A DNA stretch of 64,000 nt from Achromobacter spanius (GTDB lineage Bacteria > Pseudomonadota > Gammaproteobacteria > Burkholderiales > Burkholderiaceae_B). The position numbers and the translations under genes were made by a program. Positions 27,184 through 35,236 of the stretch are shown here, one piece after another. Location of the stretch: NCBI RefSeq assembly GCF_002812705.1, contig NZ_CP025030.1:5332001-5396000 (forward strand), in the 5' to 3' direction. Below the pieces are notes generated by a model. That model made no database searches. It saw nothing but the letters and a program-made list of their open reading frames with translations, and was not told the origin of the DNA. Position 1 is the first letter of the stretch, and each line of letters opens with the position of its first letter.

Positions 27184-28005
27184 ATGTCTACCGTCATCAA
27201 TCCCATCATCGCCCCCGCCCCCGCCGCCGCGCCGTTCGAGCCCGGCCCCCTGGGCACGCACATCACCATCCGTGGCCTGACCAAGTATTTCGCGGGCTGG
27301 CCGCTGTACGAAGACTTCAACCTGGACATCCCCAAGGGCAAGATCGTCTCGGTGTTCGGCCCCAACGGCTGCGGCAAGTCCACGCTGATCAACATGATCG
27401 CGGGCCTGATTCCCATTGATTCGGGCGAGATCCTGTTCGATGGCAAATCGCTGGCGCAAACCAAGATCGGCTACGTGTTCCAGAACTATCGCGAAGCCAT
27501 GTTCCCGTGGCTGCGCACCATCGACAACATCGCCTACCCGCTGCGCCTGGAAGGCCGCAGCAAGGCCGAAGTGGATGCCCGCGTGGAAGAACTGGTGGCG
27601 TCGTTCGACGTCAAGTTCGACCTGAAGCGTTATCCGTACGAACTGTCCGGCGGGCAGCAGCAGACGGCGTCCATCATGCGCGCCCTGGCGCCCGGACCCG
27701 AGGTGCTGTTCCTGGACGAACCGTTTTCGGCGCTGGACTTCGAGATGACGCTGTTCATCCGCGAAAAACTGCAAGAGGTGTTCTTGCAAACCGGCACGAC
27801 GATGCTGCTGGTGTCGCATGATCTGGAAGAAGCCGTGTACCTGGCCGACCAGGTACTGCTCTTGACCAAGCGGCCCACGCGCGTGGCTGAAATTCTGGAC
27901 TACACCGACGCGCGCCCGCGCACCGTGGAAACCTTGTCCGAACCCAGCTTCATCCAGATGAAGAAACTGAGCCTGGAGATTTTCCAGCGCGAAGTGCGCA
28001 GGTAA
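27184..28005 (+). CDS. ABC transporter ATP-binding protein, SsuB/TauB type
   Basis: A 273-aa ATPase with Walker A FGPNGCGKST, Q-loop YVFQNYREAMFPW, signature YELSGGQQQTASIMRAL, Walker B VLFLDEPFSALD and switch His LLVSHDLEEAVYLAD. It energises the preceding permease. The signature is followed by Q-Q-T rather than the more common Q-R-V. Confidence 0.95.
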   Translation: MSTVINPIIAPAPAAAPFEPGPLGTHITIRGLTKYFAGWPLYEDFNLDIPKGKIVSVFGPNGCGKSTLINMIAGLIPIDSGEILFDGKSLAQTKIGYVFQNYREAMFPWLRTIDNIAYPLRLEGRSKAEVDARVEELVASFDVKFDLKRYPYELSGGQQQTASIMRALAPGPEVLFLDEPFSALDFEMTLFIREKLQEVFLQTGTTMLLVSHDLEEAVYLADQVLLLTKRPTRVAEILDYTDARPRTVETLSEPSFIQMKKLSLEIFQREVRR

Positions 28006-28086
28006 GTCGGGAACATACGTCCTGCAAGCAAACGTTTTGCAAGCAACACAGGTAAGTCAACACAGCGTCTATCGGGAGCCTCCGCC

Positions 28087-28269
28087 ATGACCCAGGAAAC
28101 CATCGATCAATACGTGCGCAGCGCCTTGGCGCTGTCGGGCTATGCCTTGCGCGAATCCACCACGGCGGAAGTCGTGCAGCAGTTCGCGCGCATCCACGAC
28201 ATTGCGGCAAGCTTTGTCGACGAGCCGCTGCCCGTGGAGCTGGAATCCGCATCGGTGTTCCGTCCATGA
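28087..28269 (+). CDS. DUF4089 small subunit (AtzG/HpxX-like)
   Basis: A 60-aa protein (MTQETIDQYVRSALALSGYA) of the DUF4089 family. In the cyanuric-acid pathway the homologue AtzG is a GatC-like partner needed by the amidase AtzE; in Klebsiella the equivalent is hpxX beside hpxY. Here it overlaps the following AtzE-like gene by 4 bp (ATGA), as expected for an obligate pair. Start supported by cgggagc upstream. Confidence 0.82.
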   Translation: MTQETIDQYVRSALALSGYALRESTTAEVVQQFARIHDIAASFVDEPLPVELESASVFRP

Positions 28270-29654
28270 GCGGCCCCGCCACCGACATCGCCCGCCAGAT
28301 TGCCAGCGGCGAGCGCAGCGCCGTGGCGGTGCTGGACGCCACCTTGGCACGCATCCGCGAACGCGACGCCCGCTACAACTGCTTCACCGCCATCACCGAA
28401 GCCCGCGCGCGCCAGGAAGCCGCCGCCATCGACGCGCGCCGCGCCCGGGGCGAAGCGCTGCCGCCGCTGGCCGGCGTGCCCTATGCCGTCAAGAACCTGT
28501 TCGACATCACCGACGAAGTCACGTTGGCGGGGGCCCGCGTCAATGCGGCGAATCCCCCTGCCCGCCACGACGCCCGCCTGGTCACGCGCCTGCGCGAGGC
28601 CGGCGCGGTGCTGGTCGGCGCCTTGAACATGGACGAACACGCTTACGGCTTCACCACCGAAAACACGCACTACGGCCCCTGCCGCAACCCGCATGACGTC
28701 ACCCGCGTGGCGGGCGGCTCATCCGGCGGCAGCGCGGCCGCCGTCGCGGGCGGACTCGTGCCGCTGACCTTGGGGTCGGACACCAACGGGTCCATCCGCG
28801 TGCCGGCGTCCCTGTGCGGCGTCTTTGGCTTGAAGCCGACCTATGGCCGCCTGCCCCGCACCGGCTCCTTTCCGTTCGTGGGCAGCCTGGATCACCTGGG
28901 GCCGTTCGCGGCCAGCGCCAGCGACCTGGCCGCCGCCTACGATGCGCTGCAAGGGCCGGACGCCGACGACGCCGCCTGCGCGCAACACGCCGCCGAACCC
29001 GTGCTACCCGCGCTTGCGGCCGGCGCGCGCAAGCTGCGCGTGGCCGTCCTGGGCGGCTACTTCAACGATTGGGCCGGCCCCGCCGCGCGCCGCGCCGTCG
29101 AGATCGCCGCGCGCGCCCTGGACGCCACCGCCATCGTCGAACTACCCGGCGCCACGCAAGCCCGCGCCGCCGCCTTCATCATCACGGCGGCCGAAGGTGG
29201 CGCCTTGCATCGACGCAAGCTGGTCACCCACTACGACTACTACGAGCCCTATTCCCGCGACCGCCTCGTGGCCGGCAGCCTGGTGCCGGCGGCCTGGGTG
29301 CAGCAGGCGCAACGCATCCGCCACCGCGTCTACCGCGAGGCCCTGGCGCTGTTCGACCAGTACGACGTGCTGATCGCGCCCGCCACGCCCGTGTCCGCCA
29401 CGCCCATCGGCACCGACTGGCTGACGCTGGCGGGCAAGGAACTGCCGGCGCGCGCCAGCATGGGCTTGTTGACGCAGCCCATCTCATGCATCGGCCTGCC
29501 CGTGTGTACCGCCCCCACCTGGCCGGAAGCCGAGCAGGACGGCCACCTGCCACTGGGCGTACAACTGATCGGCGCCCCCTGGCGCGAAGCCGATTGCCTG
29601 GCCGCCGCCTACGCGCTGGAACAGGCCGGCGCGGCAAGCGTGCGGCCCGTCTGA
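28266..29654 (+). CDS. AtzE/HpxY-like amidase (amidase signature family)
   Basis: A 462-aa amidohydrolase. The Ser-cisSer-Lys triad elements are visible: Lys in GVPYAVKNLFDI, the cis-Ser segment RVAGGSSGGSAAAVAGGL, and the nucleophile segment GSDTNGSIRVPASLCG. With its DUF4089 partner it should hydrolyse a small amide such as 1-carboxybiuret, an oxalurate-pathway product or another ureide; the exact substrate cannot be read from sequence. The upstream ABC transporter probably imports that substrate or its precursor. Confidence 0.85.
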   Translation: MSGPATDIARQIASGERSAVAVLDATLARIRERDARYNCFTAITEARARQEAAAIDARRARGEALPPLAGVPYAVKNLFDITDEVTLAGARVNAANPPARHDARLVTRLREAGAVLVGALNMDEHAYGFTTENTHYGPCRNPHDVTRVAGGSSGGSAAAVAGGLVPLTLGSDTNGSIRVPASLCGVFGLKPTYGRLPRTGSFPFVGSLDHLGPFAASASDLAAAYDALQGPDADDAACAQHAAEPVLPALAAGARKLRVAVLGGYFNDWAGPAARRAVEIAARALDATAIVELPGATQARAAAFIITAAEGGALHRRKLVTHYDYYEPYSRDRLVAGSLVPAAWVQQAQRIRHRVYREALALFDQYDVLIAPATPVSATPIGTDWLTLAGKELPARASMGLLTQPISCIGLPVCTAPTWPEAEQDGHLPLGVQLIGAPWREADCLAAAYALEQAGAASVRPV

Positions 29655-29722
29655 TCGATTAAGCGCCCGCCCTCCGACAACGCCCGATCGCCCCCAAATC
29701 CTTTCGCAATCAAGGCCCCGTT

Positions 29723-30430
29723 ATGGAAACTGCTTTCGCTGCCATCGACATGCCGCGCACCCTGGCCGACACGGCCTACGGGGCTTTGAAACGCGACATC
29801 CTGGACTTCCGGCTCGCGCCGGGCGACCGCTTCACCGAAACCGAAATCGCGGAACGGCTGCAGGTCAGCCGTACCCCGGTGCGCGAAGCGCTGTTCCGGC
29901 TGGAGCGCGAAGGCTATCTGGAAGTGCGGCAGCGCAACGGCTGGCTGGTCAAGCCGCTGGACTTCAACACGCTGGACCACTTCTACGAACTGCGCAGCGT
30001 GCTGGAAACCGCTGCCGTCCAGACCTTGTGCGTCCCGCAACAACTGCCTGATCCGCTACGCGCGCTGCAAGCGCTGGCGGACACGTGGCTGGTCAGCCCA
30101 AGCGAACGCTCCAACGATGGCGAATGGCTGGCCGACCTGGACGAACGCTTCCATATCGACCTGGTTGCAGCGGCCGGCAACCCGGAAATCTCGCGCGTGC
30201 ACCGCGCCGCCACCGAGCGCATCCGCATCGTGCGCCGGCTGGACTTCACGCTGCAAGACCGCATCGACAATACCTACGAGGAACATGGCGCGATCTTGCG
30301 CGCGGTGCTGGCGCGTGACGGCGCCAGCGCCACGCAACTGCTGCAAGCGCATATCCATGACAGCCAGACCGCGGTGCGCAAGATCACGCTGCACCGCCTG
30401 TACTCCACGCGGCATGCCAAGGCGGCATGA
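29723..30430 (+). CDS. GntR family (FadR/FCD type) transcriptional regulator
   Basis: A 235-aa regulator with an N-terminal GntR winged helix (FTETEIAERLQVSRTPVREA, about residues 35-75) and a C-terminal all-helical FCD effector domain (about 90-225). It lies 68 bp after the AtzE-like gene on the same strand and likely controls the transporter/amidase operon. An in-frame ATG ten codons in is an alternative start. Confidence 0.92.
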   Translation: METAFAAIDMPRTLADTAYGALKRDILDFRLAPGDRFTETEIAERLQVSRTPVREALFRLEREGYLEVRQRNGWLVKPLDFNTLDHFYELRSVLETAAVQTLCVPQQLPDPLRALQALADTWLVSPSERSNDGEWLADLDERFHIDLVAAAGNPEISRVHRAATERIRIVRRLDFTLQDRIDNTYEEHGAILRAVLARDGASATQLLQAHIHDSQTAVRKITLHRLYSTRHAKAA

Positions 30431-30461
30431 ATGCACGGCGATGCCGGGGGTGGGGGTTCGA

Positions 30462-31004
30462 TCACCCCGCCCGCAGCCAGCGCTGCAACACACGCGAAAT
30501 AACCGGGATGCAGATGAACACCATAATGGGCGTCAATATCACACTCGTGATCAGCACGCGCCAGAACACCGGCATCATGTTCAAGTGCTCGCTGACCAGA
30601 ATCGAAAACACCAGCAGCACCGGAAAGTAAGCCAGCCAGATGCTCACGGCCTGCTTCCAACGCGGCGGCGCGCTGGCCGCCTTGGGCGCGAACCAGCCGT
30701 CGGTGCCGCTGACGCGGTGTTCATGGCTCGCGCGCACCAGGTTCGCGCCGCGTTCCAACCACATGCGACGCGGCAACGACTTTTCCCAGCGCAGCAGGCT
30801 GGCCGCGTCGTTAAAGCGCAGCACGATCTGGTACTCGTCCCCCCCCTCGGGCGGTTGCAGCACGCCCGACCCCAGGAAACCGGGGAACCCCGCCGCCAAG
30901 ATTTCGCCCTGGCGCATCCAGGACAGAAAATCGCTATAGCGTTCGGGCGCGATGTGACGGGTGACCAGCATGGTGACCGGGGCGGAAACAGCGGAACTGG
31001 ACAT
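30462..31004 (-). CDS. Antibiotic biosynthesis monooxygenase (ABM) domain membrane protein
   Basis: A 180-aa protein with a ferredoxin-like ABM domain (residues 10-100; TMLVTRHIAPERYSDFLSWM, FPGFLGSGVLQPPEGG) and two C-terminal membrane helices (about 120-175). Such fusions are common but uncharacterised. The ATG at 31004 has caggag seven bases upstream. It is convergent with the GntR gene and divergent from the HpxZ-like gene. Confidence 0.8.
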   Translation of the reverse strand: MSSSAVSAPVTMLVTRHIAPERYSDFLSWMRQGEILAAGFPGFLGSGVLQPPEGGDEYQIVLRFNDAASLLRWEKSLPRRMWLERGANLVRASHEHRVSGTDGWFAPKAASAPPRWKQAVSIWLAYFPVLLVFSILVSEHLNMMPVFWRVLITSVILTPIMVFICIPVISRVLQRWLRAG

Positions 31005-31143
31005 GACGGAACTCCTGAGCAACGGTGCAGCTTGTTATGCAGTGTTAACCCTAGCAATCCCCGTGCCAGCCTTGCGGCGCAGCATTTCCCTGGTGCGAAT
31101 GACCGTACGACGCAGCGTCCGGAATTTTGCGCACCGCAGCACA

Positions 31144-31187
31144 CACCATATTGGTGATTACCCCTACACAACGCACCACATCGGTGC
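31144..31187. promoter_or_regulatory. Paired CACC...GGTG dyads upstream of the HpxZ-like gene
   Basis: Two inverted repeats, cacca-tat-tggtg (31144-31156) and gcacc-acatc-ggtgc (31173-31187), have centres exactly 30 bp apart, about three helical turns. They lie 16-60 bp before the start at 31203. They look like cooperative regulator sites. The GntR protein encoded nearby is a candidate binder; this is inferred from position only. Confidence 0.5.
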
Positions 31188-31202
31188 ATTCGGAGAAAGC
31201 TC

Positions 31203-31577
31203 ATGGACATCAACCTGCCCGACGTCGTCGCCGAGGTCACCACCGCCTTCGAGCGCTACGAAACGGCGCTGGTCACGAACGACGTCGAGGAACTGGACGC
31301 GCTGTTCTGGAACAGCCCCCACACGCTGCGCTACGGCGCCAGTGAAAACCTCTACGGCTATGACGCCATCCGCGAGTTCCGCGCGGGGCGTTCGCCGCAA
31401 GGATTGGCCCGCCGCGTCCTGCGCACCGCCATCACCACCTACGGCAACGACTTCGCCACCACCAACATTGAATTCCAGCGTGAAGGCAGCGACCGCATCG
31501 GTCGCCAAAGCCAGACGTGGATGCGCACGCCCGCGGGTTGGCGCGTGGTGTCCGCGCACGTCAGCCTGATGGCATGA
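31203..31577 (+). CDS. HpxZ/AtzH-like protein (DUF3225, NTF2-like fold)
   Basis: A 124-aa protein ([20 protein letters not shown]) of the DUF3225/HpxZ family, with the characteristic [20 protein letters not shown] and [18 protein letters not shown]. In Klebsiella the hpxWXYZ genes are tied to oxalurate breakdown; in the cyanuric-acid pathway the related AtzH acts on an unstable product of the AtzE/AtzG step. Its proximity to the DUF4089/AtzE pair, although split off by the GntR and ABM genes, supports a shared ureide pathway. Start supported by cggagaaagctc. Confidence 0.83.
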   Translation: MDINLPDVVAEVTTAFERYETALVTNDVEELDALFWNSPHTLRYGASENLYGYDAIREFRAGRSPQGLARRVLRTAITTYGNDFATTNIEFQREGSDRIGRQSQTWMRTPAGWRVVSAHVSLMA

Positions 31578-31685
31578 CGGGTTCCATGACACATCTCGCA
31601 TCAAGACATCACGCGCTTGATGATTGAGCGCATCGCGCACCAGGTCTACACTGATCTTTCCTTTTTCTCGTCGGAGCATTTGCCC

Positions 31686-32240
31686 ATGAGCACATACAAG
31701 ATTGCGGTTTTTGTCGGCAGCCTGCGTGCCGCCTCGATCAATTTGCGATTGGCCCGAGCGCTGGAAAAGCTGGTTCCCGCAGACTTCAAGTTCGAGTATG
31801 TGAGCCTGGGCGACATCCCCCTGTACAACCAGGACAACGAGAACAATCTGCCCGCCCCCGCCGCCAAGCTCAAGCAGCAAATCGCCGACGCGCAAGGCAT
31901 TCTTTTCGTATCGCCCGAGCACAACCGCTCGGTGCCCGCCGCCATCAAGAACGCCATCGATTGGGGCTCGCGCCCGTGGGGCCAGAACTCCTGGCCGGGC
32001 AAAGCCGTCGGCATCGTGGGCGCATCCCCCAGCGCCGCCGGCACCGCGATGATGCAACAACACCTGCGCAACATCCTGGCCGCCGAAGGCGCCAACGCGC
32101 TGACCACGCCAGAAGTCTTCCTGCAATATTCCGACGGCCTGGTCGACGACCAATACACCATCACCAATGAAGGCACGCGCAAGTTCCTGCAAGGCTGGGT
32201 CGACCGCTACGTCGACTGGGTCAAGAAGATGAGCACCTGA
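31686..32240 (+). CDS. NADPH-dependent FMN reductase (ChrR/YieF-like)
   Basis: A 184-aa flavodoxin-like quinone/chromate-type reductase. FMN-binding features are the N-terminal FVGSLRAASINLRLARAL and the SPEHNRSVPAAIKNAIDWGS loop. I chose the ATG at 31686 (MSTYKIAVFVGS); the open frame begins 23 codons earlier over non-conserved sequence. It stands alone and is followed by two strong hairpins. Confidence 0.92.
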   Translation: MSTYKIAVFVGSLRAASINLRLARALEKLVPADFKFEYVSLGDIPLYNQDNENNLPAPAAKLKQQIADAQGILFVSPEHNRSVPAAIKNAIDWGSRPWGQNSWPGKAVGIVGASPSAAGTAMMQQHLRNILAAEGANALTTPEVFLQYSDGLVDDQYTITNEGTRKFLQGWVDRYVDWVKKMST

Positions 32241-32291
32241 TTTGCAGCGCTGATCGCCGCCGCTGCCGGCAGGGCCAAGCCCGCCGGCACC

Positions 32292-32348
32292 GATCGCCCG
32301 ATCTACCTCCGGGCGATCAAGCCCCCCGATACGTCGGGGGGCTTTTTT
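32292..32348 (+). terminator. Double hairpin terminator after the FMN reductase gene
   Basis: A first stem, gatcgcccg/cgggcgatc (32292-32318), is followed at once by a 9-bp stem with a tacg loop, gccccccga/tcggggggc (32321-32342), and a T run. The second is a classical Rho-independent terminator. Confidence 0.9.
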
Positions 32349-32499
32349 ATGTTGGGCGATGACGCACAAGGCGAGCGATGCGGGGAAGGATGACCAAACC
32401 ATCCTATTGCCGCCGCATAACTGGCGGGCCTGTGTTTAGGCGTGCCGCTATCACTGGTGCTTGCTACCTGGCACTACCGTACAAATTCAGGAGAGTGAT

Positions 32500-32640
32500 G
32501 TGGACATCGGAACACTTGTCGGGCTTGGCCTTCTTGCCGCGCTCATCGCTTCGGGATTCGCTATTGCCAACAACGTCGCCAAGTCGGAACTCAAGAAGCA
32601 ACGCGAACTGTCCGGTCGTGGTCGGCGGCGGCCTTCCTGA
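32500..32640 (+). CDS. Small single-pass membrane protein (46 aa)
   Basis: A GTG-started frame preceded by a strong aggagag at four bases encodes MDIGTLVGLGLLAALIASGF then AIANNVAKSELKKQRELSGR and a basic tail. Residues 4-23 form one clear membrane helix; the rest is Lys/Arg-rich, so an N-out, C-in topology is expected. The overlapping ATG two bases earlier opens another frame that encodes no hydrophobic helix. Function unknown. It lies alone between a terminator and the DnaA-box-like repeat array. Confidence 0.6.
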   Translation: MDIGTLVGLGLLAALIASGFAIANNVAKSELKKQRELSGRGRRRPS

Positions 32641-32642
32641 AA

Positions 32643-33208
32643 CTTATCCCCGCCATCTGTGGAGAAGGCTGAGGACAGTCTTGGGGCACAGTCAAAATCT
32701 CTTGTCCCGCCAAGCACTTGCGTGTGCTGATCAAACAATGCGCAATCATCCTTTTGGATGAGATTCGGCGGACTTATCCCCGAAAAGGCTGGATGTCCGA
32801 CCAGCAGTTGCCGACGCGGCGCAGCGCTTGTTGATTTGTCCCAGCATTCTGTGGAAAAGCATGAGGACAGTTTGAGGGCAGGTACAAAAATGCCATTGAT
32901 ATCAAGCACCTGCGGGGGCTGGTCAATAATGGCCCAACGATGCCTCTCTAGGCGCCAAGTTGTCCCCGCCAAATGTGGATAAGGCTGAGGACAGTATGCG
33001 GGTAGTCGCTAAAAACGCTTGCAGGGCAAGGACTTGCGCCTGGCGGGCAATAAACGCTCAAGCGCTGCTCCACGCCGGTCTTACCGCGACGGGCGCGGCG
33101 CGTTGGGGATAAGCGAACAGGCTTGTCCCCATGGAATGTGGACAAGCCTATGAACAGTCGGATAACAAGCCCAAAAACTTCTTATCCGACAAGCACTTGG
33201 AAGTGCTG
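32643..33208. repeat. Degenerate tandem array with DnaA-box-like 9-mers
   Basis: At least four degenerate units share the layout t-tgtcccc, then tgtggannaagg-tgaggacagt, a variable stretch, and an agcact hairpin. The 9-mers are tgtggagaa (32658), tgtggaaaa (32850), tgtggataa (32974) and tgtggacaa (33137). The third is the exact complement of the DnaA box TTATCCACA and the others differ from it by one base. A fifth, shorter unit begins near 32773. The hairpin agcacttgg-aagtgct occurs at 33192-33207 and a related one at 32713. No gene is evident in these roughly 590 bp. Confidence 0.7.
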
Positions 33209-33232
33209 CTCAAAGAAAGACCAGCTAAAGGA

Positions 33233-33448
33233 TTACTCGTCGCCTTCCAGGCGCATGCCGATCTTCAAACCGACCTGCCAGTGGGCCACCTTGCCGTCCT
33301 TGATGTGGCCACGCACTTCGGTGACTTCAAACCAATCCAGGTTGCGCAGCGTTTCGGATGCGCGCTCGATCGCTTTGGCGATGGCGTCATCGGTTGAGGT
33401 GGTGGAAGAGCCCACCAGTTCGATTTGCTTGTAGACATGATTCGACAT
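33233..33448 (-). CDS. Dodecin family protein
   Basis: A 71-aa protein (MSNHVYKQIELVGSSTTSTD) of the dodecin family, which forms hollow dodecamers storing flavin. The aromatic LRNLDWFEVTEVRG segment carries the flavin-stacking Trp. The C-terminal WQVGLKIGMRLEG is typical. An acggagacgag-type ribosome-binding site is present. Single gene, divergent from the histone-like gene. Confidence 0.93.
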   Translation of the reverse strand: MSNHVYKQIELVGSSTTSTDDAIAKAIERASETLRNLDWFEVTEVRGHIKDGKVAHWQVGLKIGMRLEGDE

Positions 33449-33635
33449 AGCTCGTCTCCGCTAAGGGGGTGAGTCGTGAACTGTCCGGTCTGCACGCGAT
33501 GTTCCGGCGCTTACGACCGGCAATCCATTCGAACACACAGGATACCGCCGCGGCGCTATCGTGGTGTTACGAGTTCCGTCGCGTGGTCTCGACTGGCGAC
33601 GGAGCCCGCTCCCGCAACCCAGCAAGGAGATCACC

Positions 33636-34157
33636 ATGCCTGAACGAAAAACCCTGGAGCGTGCCAAGCAAGACAAGCGCGAAGGCAAGTCCGCATCCAC
33701 GCAGGCCGGAGAATTCGTGCGCGAGGAAATCGAACACGTGCGCGAAGGCAAGCATGGCGTGCGTTCAACCAAACAAGCCATTGCGATCGGGCTGTCCAAG
33801 GCGCGCCGCGCCGGCGTGAAGGCCTCGCCTTCGAAGAACGCCAGTCCGTCGACGAAGCGCCACGCCAAGAAGGACTTGGAAGCCGCGCATGACGGACACG
33901 CCAAGTCCTCGACGCGCTCGCGCGCAACCACCAAGGCCTTGAAGAAGGAAAGCACCAAGCCCGCATCGCGCTCGGCGCTGTCGCACCACGCCAGCAAGAC
34001 GGCCAGTCGCCGCACCGCTGCTGACCGCTCGGCGGCAGCGAAGAAGGCGGCGGCCACCAAGGGCGCGGCCGGGCGTTCGGCCGCTGCGAAGAAGGCGGCG
34101 CGCACCCGGGCGAAGAACAAGGCCGCGGCGGGATCGCACCACCATGCGACGCATTAG
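33636..34157 (+). CDS. DUF6496-like protein with histone H1-like basic tail
   Basis: A 173-aa very basic protein. The N-terminal part (residues 1-65: FVREEIEHVREGKHGVRSTK, then AIAIGLSKARRAGVK) fits the DUF6496 group; the rest is Ala/Lys/Ser/Arg-rich with repeated R-S-A-A-A-K-K-A blocks like histone H1 tails. DNA binding is likely by composition. The start at 33636 has a textbook aaggaga; the open frame upstream is not conserved-looking. Confidence 0.8.
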   Translation: MPERKTLERAKQDKREGKSASTQAGEFVREEIEHVREGKHGVRSTKQAIAIGLSKARRAGVKASPSKNASPSTKRHAKKDLEAAHDGHAKSSTRSRATTKALKKESTKPASRSALSHHASKTASRRTAADRSAAAKKAAATKGAAGRSAAAKKAARTRAKNKAAAGSHHHATH

Positions 34158-34171
34158 GCTGGCCCGCGGAC

Positions 34172-35074
34172 CTAGCCCGCGTCGAACTGCCTGAAGCGTT
34201 CTTGCAGAAACTCCCGCATGCGCTTCACGGCAGGCGACAGCAGCATGCGATGTACGCACAACAGGTACAGCGGCGACGGCTCGGTAACGTAGTCGGGCAA
34301 GAGCGCCACCAGGCGTCCGGCGCGCAGATCGGCCAGCACGTCGTAGCGTGACTTGTACGCCACGCCGTGCCCGGCCAGCGCCCAACGGCGCACGAGATCG
34401 CCGTCGTCACCGACGCGGTCGCCCTTGACCGGCACCGTCATCGCAGTGCCCTCGTGTTCGAACGCCCAACGGTCGTGTAGCGTCTCGCCCAGCACGAACG
34501 ACAGGCAGTTGTGCCGACGCAGATCGGCTGGCGTCTGGGGCACGCCATGACGCGCCAGGTACGCGGGCGACGCGCACACGACGCGGCGGTTGTGTTCGGC
34601 CAGCGGCAGCGCCACCAGGGCCGAGTCGTTCGGCGTGCCGTAGCGGATGGCGATGTCCACGGGTTGGCGGTACAGGTCCGCCAGGCGGTCGCTGATGCGT
34701 ACCTGGAAGCTCACGCGGGGATACCGGGTTTGGAAATCATCCAGCCAGGGCAGCAGCACGTGCCGCCCCAGGTCTGAAGGGATGGACACCGACAGCGTGC
34801 CGGATATGGCGGTCTTGTCACGCGCCATGGCGTTCTTGCCGGCCTCCAGCGTGGCGATGGCCGAACGGGCGTATTCCAGATAGCGCTCGCCGTCCGTGGT
34901 CAGCCGCAGGCTGCGCGTGGACCGTACGAACAGCCGCGCATCCAGCGTCAATTCCAGGCGCTTGAGCGCGGCGCTGGCGACTGCGGGCGTCACATCCAAT
35001 TCCCGCGCAGCGGCCGAGAAGCTGCCGTGATCAGCCGCCGCCACAAAGATTCGTAGGTCTTCAAACCGCACCAT
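34172..35074 (-). CDS. LysR family transcriptional regulator
   Basis: A 300-aa regulator of the CrgA-like subgroup: helix-turn-helix FEDLRIFVAAADHGSFSAAA (residues 1-60) and effector domain with SIPSDLGRHVLLPWLDDF and RYGTPNDSALVA. It is divergent from an SDR/quinone-oxidoreductase pair that it probably controls. Confidence 0.92.
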   Translation of the reverse strand: MVRFEDLRIFVAAADHGSFSAAARELDVTPAVASAALKRLELTLDARLFVRSTRSLRLTTDGERYLEYARSAIATLEAGKNAMARDKTAISGTLSVSIPSDLGRHVLLPWLDDFQTRYPRVSFQVRISDRLADLYRQPVDIAIRYGTPNDSALVALPLAEHNRRVVCASPAYLARHGVPQTPADLRRHNCLSFVLGETLHDRWAFEHEGTAMTVPVKGDRVGDDGDLVRRWALAGHGVAYKSRYDVLADLRAGRLVALLPDYVTEPSPLYLLCVHRMLLSPAVKRMREFLQERFRQFDAG

Positions 35075-35086
35075 GCCTGGCCTATT

Positions 35087-35103
35087 TTCAAAAAAATATT
35101 GAA
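35087..35103. promoter_or_regulatory. TTCAA-N7-TTGAA dyad, likely LysR site
   Basis: A 17-bp inverted repeat with the T-N11-A form of LysR binding sites lies 13 bp before the lysR start, in the 162-bp gap shared with the SDR gene. Confidence 0.5.
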
Positions 35104-35236
35104 ACTGAGTGCGATGCTAGCCGGTTTTTCATCGGTGCGGACTGGGTAATGATGGTGGCGTTCTGAATACACGTTCTCGATATCCGTACGCGATACACGT
35201 ACTCAACCTACGGTCCCAAACCTTCTGGAGTCACAC

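Noticed and set aside
28266..29654. AtzE-like gene as a GatA subunit
   Set aside because: The DUF4089 partner, transporter linkage and absence of gatB/gatC favour an AtzE/HpxY amidase over the tRNA amidotransferase.
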